From positions 3,414,501 to 3,478,500 of the forward strand of contig NZ_VOQR01000001.1 in assembly GCF_007995065.1 (NCBI RefSeq): 64,000 bases of DNA, in the 5' to 3' direction. Positions within the stretch are counted from its first letter, which is position 1. Every line of letters starts with the position of its first letter. Made by a program: the position numbers and the translations under genes. Below are positions 60,149 through 64,000 of the stretch, one piece after another. A model generated the notes under the pieces. It ran no database searches. It was given only the letters and a program-made list of their open reading frames with translations, and was not told the origin of the DNA. This DNA comes from Sphingomonas ginsenosidivorax. GTDB lineage: Bacteria > Pseudomonadota > Alphaproteobacteria > Sphingomonadales > Sphingomonadaceae.

Positions 60149-61231
60149 TCAATGCGGGGGAATACGCGTCGCATCGGCGACGATCCGGATCAGCGACGGC
60201 CGGACGAGCGGCATCAGCCATGTCGCCCGGCTGTCCTCGGCGATACGGCGGACGAGGCCGGCGACTCCGATCGGGCGGGCGAGCCGACCCGCGAACCCGA
60301 CCTGCCAGTCCGCGGCGCCCTGTGCGCCGTTCCGCTGATAGGCAGCGGCCGCGGAGACACCGCTCGCCAGCGCGATCCCCATGCCTTCGCCCGCGAGCGA
60401 CGGAATGACGCCAGCCTGGTCGCCGAGCCGGAACAGCCCCGGCTCCCCGCTGCGCACGCGCCAGCCATAGGGGACGTTGGCGATCGCATCGACGGGCGCC
60501 TCGATCCGCGCGATCCAGTCGCCGAGCGCGGGCAGGTCCCGGCCGAGCGCGTCGAGCAGCTGTCGCGGGGTTCCCGCCGCCTGCAGCCTCGAGCGATGTA
60601 CCGCCAGGCACAGGTTCGCGCTGCCATCCTCCTGCAGCGCGAGCCCGGCATAGCCGCGATCGAACAGGTGCAGTTCGATCTGGCCGGCGAGCGACCTGGC
60701 GAGGGCAGGGGACGGCACGATCCGGACGCGGAGGCCCAGCGTCGGATCGGATCCGCGCGCGCTTTCCGGTCGCGCGAGTCCGCGGATGTCGTGCTTGCCG
60801 CTCGCGAGGAACAGCGCATCGGTGGCGAGCGTCGCGCCGTCGGCGGTGCGCACCGTGCGATCGTCGATCTCGCGTACCGTGACGCCGCGCTCGACCCCGG
60901 CGCCGAGCCGTACCGCCTCGGCGAGCAGCACCGTGTCGAGCCGGTGGCGCGACACCGAGAGCGCGGCGTGCGGCAGCGCCGCCTCGGCCCGCCGGCTCCC
61001 CGCGAACAGCCGTACCCGCGTCACGCGTGCCGGATTGAGCCGGTCGGGGTCGATCCCGAGCCCGGCCAGCGTCTCCAGCGACCGCCAGCTGAGGAAGCCG
61101 CCGCACAGCGCATCGCCCGTCTCGCGCGATCGTTCGAGCAGCGTGTGTGGCACGCCGGCGCGCGCGAGCCCGATCGCCGTCGCGGCCCCCGCGGGTCCGC
61201 CGCCGACGATCAGCGCAGATGTTCGACGCAT
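60149..61231 (-). CDS. FAD-dependent oxidoreductase of the type III polyketide operon
   Basis: A 360-residue flavoprotein. The Rossmann motif ALIVGGGPAGAATAIGLARA is at residues 6-25, a GDALCGGFLS segment follows, and LGDQAGVIPSLAGEGMGIAL is the second FAD-binding GD motif of the group I monooxygenase / geranylgeranyl-reductase-like family. It could hydroxylate or reduce the polyketide product. Start ATG 61231 overlaps the methyltransferase gene by 22 bases, completing a three-gene chain. This matches the SrsC position of the Streptomyces phenolic-lipid operon, though it is not a clear SrsC orthologue. Confidence 0.88.
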   Translation of the reverse strand: MRRTSALIVGGGPAGAATAIGLARAGVPHTLLERSRETGDALCGGFLSWRSLETLAGLGIDPDRLNPARVTRVRLFAGSRRAEAALPHAALSVSRHRLDTVLLAEAVRLGAGVERGVTVREIDDRTVRTADGATLATDALFLASGKHDIRGLARPESARGSDPTLGLRVRIVPSPALARSLAGQIELHLFDRGYAGLALQEDGSANLCLAVHRSRLQAAGTPRQLLDALGRDLPALGDWIARIEAPVDAIANVPYGWRVRSGEPGLFRLGDQAGVIPSLAGEGMGIALASGVSAAAAYQRNGAQGAADWQVGFAGRLARPIGVAGLVRRIAEDSRATWLMPLVRPSLIRIVADATRIPPH

Positions 61232-61887
61232 AGCCGGAACGGAAAGGCGCGGAACACCCGGGCATCGTCGATCCCGGCTTCGGCGAGGATCGGCGGCCAT
61301 TCGTCGGGCCGATAGCTGCGCGCGATCGACAGCGTGCCGTCATGCCGCACCATCGGATGCCAGCGCGCCAGCGTCGCGAGCAGCGGGTATCCGGCATGCG
61401 CGAACCGGTGGCGGTGGAGGTCGTTGACGAACCAGCCGACCCGCGCCTGCGCCTGCATGAAGCGTAGGAACGCGACGAGCTGGGCGTGCGTCATGTGATG
61501 CGCGACGAGGCTGCTGATGATCGCGTCCCACGGCTCGTCCGCCAGGTCCGCATAGTCGCCCGTGACGTAGCGGATCGCGCCGCCATGCACGCGCGCCGCG
61601 GCCTCGCTGCGCGGATTGAGATCGACGCCGACCAGCTCGACCGCCACGCCGCGCTTCGTTGCCCAGCGCGCGATCCGGCGCAGCATGTCGCCGTCGCCGA
61701 AGCCGACGTCGAGGATCCGGAGCGATGGCGATCGCTCGGCCGCACGCGCGAGGAAAGCGAGGGTAGGGCGCGCAGCGAGCGTGACGACGTTCACCTTGGC
61801 AAGGTCGCCGACGACCGCGGCGTAGACCGCGGGATCGAGATCGTCCGCGTCCATCTGCTCCTCGGCGTGCGACCGCGCGAGTGTCAC
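61210..61887 (-). CDS. SAM-dependent methyltransferase of the type III polyketide operon
   Basis: A 225-residue class I methyltransferase. Motif I is LRILDVGFGDGDML, the acidic loop LVGVDLNPRSEAAAR, and IISSLVAHHMTHAQLVAFLR follows. It starts at GTG 61887 in a 4-base GTGA overlap with the PKS stop, so it is coupled to the synthase. It could methylate the polyketide ring or chain, as SrsB does in Streptomyces griseus. Confidence 0.88.
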   Translation of the reverse strand: MTLARSHAEEQMDADDLDPAVYAAVVGDLAKVNVVTLAARPTLAFLARAAERSPSLRILDVGFGDGDMLRRIARWATKRGVAVELVGVDLNPRSEAAARVHGGAIRYVTGDYADLADEPWDAIISSLVAHHMTHAQLVAFLRFMQAQARVGWFVNDLHRHRFAHAGYPLLATLARWHPMVRHDGTLSIARSYRPDEWPPILAEAGIDDARVFRAFPFRLCVEHLR

Positions 61888-62948
61888 GGCGCGCTCCGGA
61901 AGCCGAACCCCTCCGCGGCCAGCCCCGGACCGAAGGCGAGCGCAACGCCGCGCGCGACAGGGGGACCGGCCAGCAGTCGCTCCAGCACGAACATCAGCGT
62001 CGCCGACGACATGTTGCCATTCTCCGCCAGCACCGCGCGCGATGCGGCCAGCGCGTCGGGCGACAGGTGCAGCGCATGCTCGACCGCGTCGAGGATCGAT
62101 CGCCCACCGGCGTGTACCGCCCAGGCATCGACGCTTTCGGGCGGATGGCCGCCGCTGGCGACGTCGCGGAAGGCGGGGTCGGCGATCGCGGTGGCGATCC
62201 GGCCCGGGACCTCGCCCGACAGATGCATCGCAAAGCCGCTGTCGGTGATGTCCCAGCGGATCAGGTGGTCGCTGTCCTCGAGCGTGGTCGCGAACGGCGC
62301 TTCGAGTGCGAACCCGTGCGCGTCGCCGGTCACCAGCGCGGCCGCGGCCCCATCGCCGAACTGCAGCATCGCGAGCAGCGGTTCGATCGCGCTGACCGCC
62401 TGCAGGTGGAGCGTCGACAGTTCGACGGTGACGACCAGCACGCGGGCGCCGGGTTCCGACCGGACGATGTGCCGTGCGCTGCGCAGCGCGACGACCGCGG
62501 CATAGCAGCCCATGAACCCGACCAGCAGCCGCTCGACGGTGGGGGACAGGCCGATCCGCCGGGCGATGATCTGGTCGATACCGGGAGCGACGAAGCCGGT
62601 GCAGCTTGCCACCACCAGGTGCGTGATGCCGTCGAGCGCCACCTGCGCACGCAAGGCATCGATTGCCGCGATGGCCAGATGCGGAGCGTGGTCGGCGTAG
62701 AGCGCCATCCGCGCGGCGGTGCCGGGCAGGGTCTCCGCGGCATAGAAGCCGTCCTCGGCGACCGGCGAAGCCCCGGTTTCGGTGCGCGGCAGGATCGACC
62801 AGCGATGCGCGATCCCCGATCGGTCGGCCATCCGATCGAACAGTCGCGCGGAACGGCCGTCGACGCGGGCCCGTGCCCAGTCGAGGAATGCAGCATGGAT
62901 GTCATGGTCGGGAACGGCGGATCCGACGGCGTTCAGATAAGCGGACAC
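61884..62948 (-). CDS. Type III polyketide synthase
   Basis: A 354-residue chalcone/alkylresorcinol-synthase-like enzyme. The catalytic triad is present: Cys in VASCTGFVAPG (near 113), His in DAWAVHAGGRS (near 276) and Asn in ENGNMSSAT (near 310). VGFMGCYAAVVALR is also typical. It condenses malonyl-CoA onto an acyl starter, giving pyrones or resorcinolic lipids. The start is the GTG at 62948 with AAAGGG five bases upstream. It leads the operon with the methyltransferase and oxidoreductase. Confidence 0.95.
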   Translation of the reverse strand: MSAYLNAVGSAVPDHDIHAAFLDWARARVDGRSARLFDRMADRSGIAHRWSILPRTETGASPVAEDGFYAAETLPGTAARMALYADHAPHLAIAAIDALRAQVALDGITHLVVASCTGFVAPGIDQIIARRIGLSPTVERLLVGFMGCYAAVVALRSARHIVRSEPGARVLVVTVELSTLHLQAVSAIEPLLAMLQFGDGAAAALVTGDAHGFALEAPFATTLEDSDHLIRWDITDSGFAMHLSGEVPGRIATAIADPAFRDVASGGHPPESVDAWAVHAGGRSILDAVEHALHLSPDALAASRAVLAENGNMSSATLMFVLERLLAGPPVARGVALAFGPGLAAEGFGFRSAP

Positions 62949-63007
62949 AGTGCCCTTTCGCGGGAATTCCGGCTATAACGCGCGAGACCGCGAAAGCATA
63001 CCGTGCC

Positions 63008-63169
63008 TCAATGACGGCAGGCGTCGTCGATCCGCTCATGCCCCAGCGCGTATTTCTCGTCGATCAGCGCCATGCCCTGCCCGACATAGGCCGCGATCAC
63101 ATGCTCGCCGGACTCCTCCAGCGCGCGACACGCATCGTTCAACATCGAATAGATCAGCTGGGCATTCAT
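63008..63169 (-). CDS. Small hypothetical protein (53 residues)
   Basis: A 53-residue acidic helical protein (MNAQLIYSMLNDACRALEES, then GEHVIAAYVGQGMALIDEKY, ending ALGHERIDDACRH) preceded by GGAG seven bases ahead of ATG 63169. Unlike shadow frames it has balanced codon use and charge, and is probably real. It lies 59 bases upstream of the PKS operon on the same strand. The function is unknown. Confidence 0.6.
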   Translation of the reverse strand: MNAQLIYSMLNDACRALEESGEHVIAAYVGQGMALIDEKYALGHERIDDACRH

Positions 63170-63575
63170 CGTCGGTCTCCGTGGTGCGGCCGAATCGTCG
63201 GCGGCCGTCCGAGTGCGCGCGCGATAGCCGCTCGGCCCACGAAGATTAGGATCTATTTTGGGGCGAGAACCAGAACGGGACAGATGAAACCGCAATGGTT
63301 TAGAATAGGGTCGATAATCCAGAGCATTAGATTGCCGAAGCAAATTATTACAAAAACGTTAGGTCGAAAATGAATGTATCGGGCCGATCCCGCTGCAGGC
63401 GCGACGATGCTTTCCTCTCGAAGGACCTGTCGGCCGCGGATCCGTAACATTGCGGGGCAGGTTTTGCTTGGCCCCCCCTTCGCAATGTGCCTAGGCTGAC
63501 CCGGTCGATGCGCCGTTCTGTACTTGACCCGGGGGGGCAGGGCGGGGTGTAGATTGCGGTAACGGGGAGCTTGGG
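63170..63575. other. AT-rich intergenic stretch with divergent promoters
   Basis: About 400 bases between the small gene and the right-edge gene. 63240-63400 is markedly AT-rich for this chromosome (GATTAGGATCTATTTTGG; CAAATTATTACAAAAACGTT). It presumably holds promoters in both directions. No gene or RNA was recognised. Confidence 0.5.
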
Positions 63576-64000
63576 ATGAACAACGATACGGTCGTTGGAT
63601 TGATGAAGGAACTGACCGCGACGCTGTCGGCGGTGGCCGGCGAATTCGACAAGCGCATTGCCGCGGTGGTCGAACCGGTCGAAGAGACCGACGATGAAGG
63701 ACCGAGTTCCGGCGCGTTGATCGCGCGCGCGAATGCGCTGCTGGCCGAACGGCGGCTGCGGCGCCAGCATCTGCCGGCCGAGCTGTTCCACGAACCGGCC
63801 TGGGACATGTTGCTCGCCTTGTTCGTGGCGGCGGACGATCCGCAGCCGATGAACATCAAGGCGCTGGTCGCGATGGCCGATGCACCGGTGACGACGTCGC
63901 AGCGCTGGATCGAGCATCTGTACAAGCTGCGCCTGATCGACCGCGTCATCGATCCCGCCGACCGCCGCCGCGTCGAGATATCGCTCAGTGCAATCGGGCA
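63576..64000 (+). CDS. Winged-helix (MarR-like) regulator, C-terminus beyond the window
   Basis: The first 141 residues of a protein starting at ATG 63576 with GGGGAG 9-10 bases ahead. A helical lead (LMKELTATLSAVAGEFDKRI) is followed by PAWDMLLALFVAADDPQPMN, then VTTSQRWIEHLYKLRLIDRV and DPADRRRVEISLSAIG, the recognition helix and wing of a MarR-type domain. The unusual ~60-residue N-terminal extension ahead of the wHTH recurs in sphingomonad regulators. Effector and target are unknown. It is cut by the right edge. Confidence 0.8.
   Translation, partial: MNNDTVVGLMKELTATLSAVAGEFDKRIAAVVEPVEETDDEGPSSGALIARANALLAERRLRRQHLPAELFHEPAWDMLLALFVAADDPQPMNIKALVAMADAPVTTSQRWIEHLYKLRLIDRVIDPADRRRVEISLSAIG

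Noticed and set aside
1..64000. CRISPR arrays, insertion sequences, rRNA genes
   Set aside because: No regular direct-repeat arrays, transposase-like proteins or rRNA sequences were found on reading either strand.

Overview
The window is GC-rich bacterial chromosome from an alphaproteobacterium, most likely a sphingomonad (Sphingomonas or a close relative). The evidence is gene order and protein style: the mnmE–mnmG–rsmG–parA–parB block, the hemJ–hemE / PPSR–maf–aroE–coaE–dnaQ block, a SUV3-like helicase, MmcB, DUF1491, a DUF6489-like protein and a long-form HPF. No phage, plasmid, insertion sequence or CRISPR array was recognised. The outstanding positional feature is the probable replication origin at about 47.9-48.2 kb, between hemE and the DUF299/PPSR gene as in Caulobacter. 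It has four DnaA-box-like 9-mers and an AT-rich tract. Three parS-like 16-mers lie at 39.0, 41.4 and 50.4 kb, on both sides of it.

Layout. 1-11.8 kb is housekeeping: a truncated SUV3-like helicase, an M23 envelope peptidase, a LysR regulator divergent from a CDC48-type AAA ATPase, a phospholipid-methyltransferase-like enzyme facing a phospholipase D, rpoZ, and a Ppx/GppA–RlmE pair. A tRNA-Gln(CTG) with its own promoter follows at 11.9 kb. 12-37 kb is an accessory or stress-response region dominated by regulator/target pairs: LysR/succinate-semialdehyde dehydrogenase; catalase-like peroxidase plus cytochrome b561; a metallo-beta-lactamase-fold pseudogene followed by an exported class A beta-lactamase; a two-component system facing an outer-membrane barrel; an ECF sigma factor with an NrsF-type anti-sigma factor and a promoter that matches the Caulobacter sigma-F motif; a run of alpha/beta hydrolases with a TetR regulator; a large S41 peptidase; cupin/LysR; HxlR/NmrA; and LysR/DUF1579/medium-chain reductase.

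37-48 kb is the conserved origin-proximal core on the minus strand (parB, parA, rsmG, mnmG, mnmE), then dienelactone hydrolase, TerC, rho, hemJ and hemE. 48-57.5 kb runs mostly on the plus strand away from the origin (PPSR, maf, aroE, coaE, dnaQ, hpf, ptsN, thioesterase, DUF1491, SleB-type hydrolase, mmcB, SCO1, YcgN-like, YgjP-like). 57.5-63 kb on the minus strand holds a class A PBP, msrB and a tightly coupled three-gene type III polyketide operon (PKS, methyltransferase, FAD oxidoreductase). The window ends inside a winged-helix gene.

Translational coupling by 4-base ATGA/GTGA overlaps is frequent: ppx-rlmE, HK-RR, mnmG-rsmG, rsmG-parA, parA-parB, hemE-hemJ, PPSR-maf, aroE-coaE, PKS-methyltransferase, catalase-cyt b561. 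Several long palindromic intergenic elements (46.3, 43.8, 9.8 and 6.9 kb) look like dispersed genomic repeats of this lineage.
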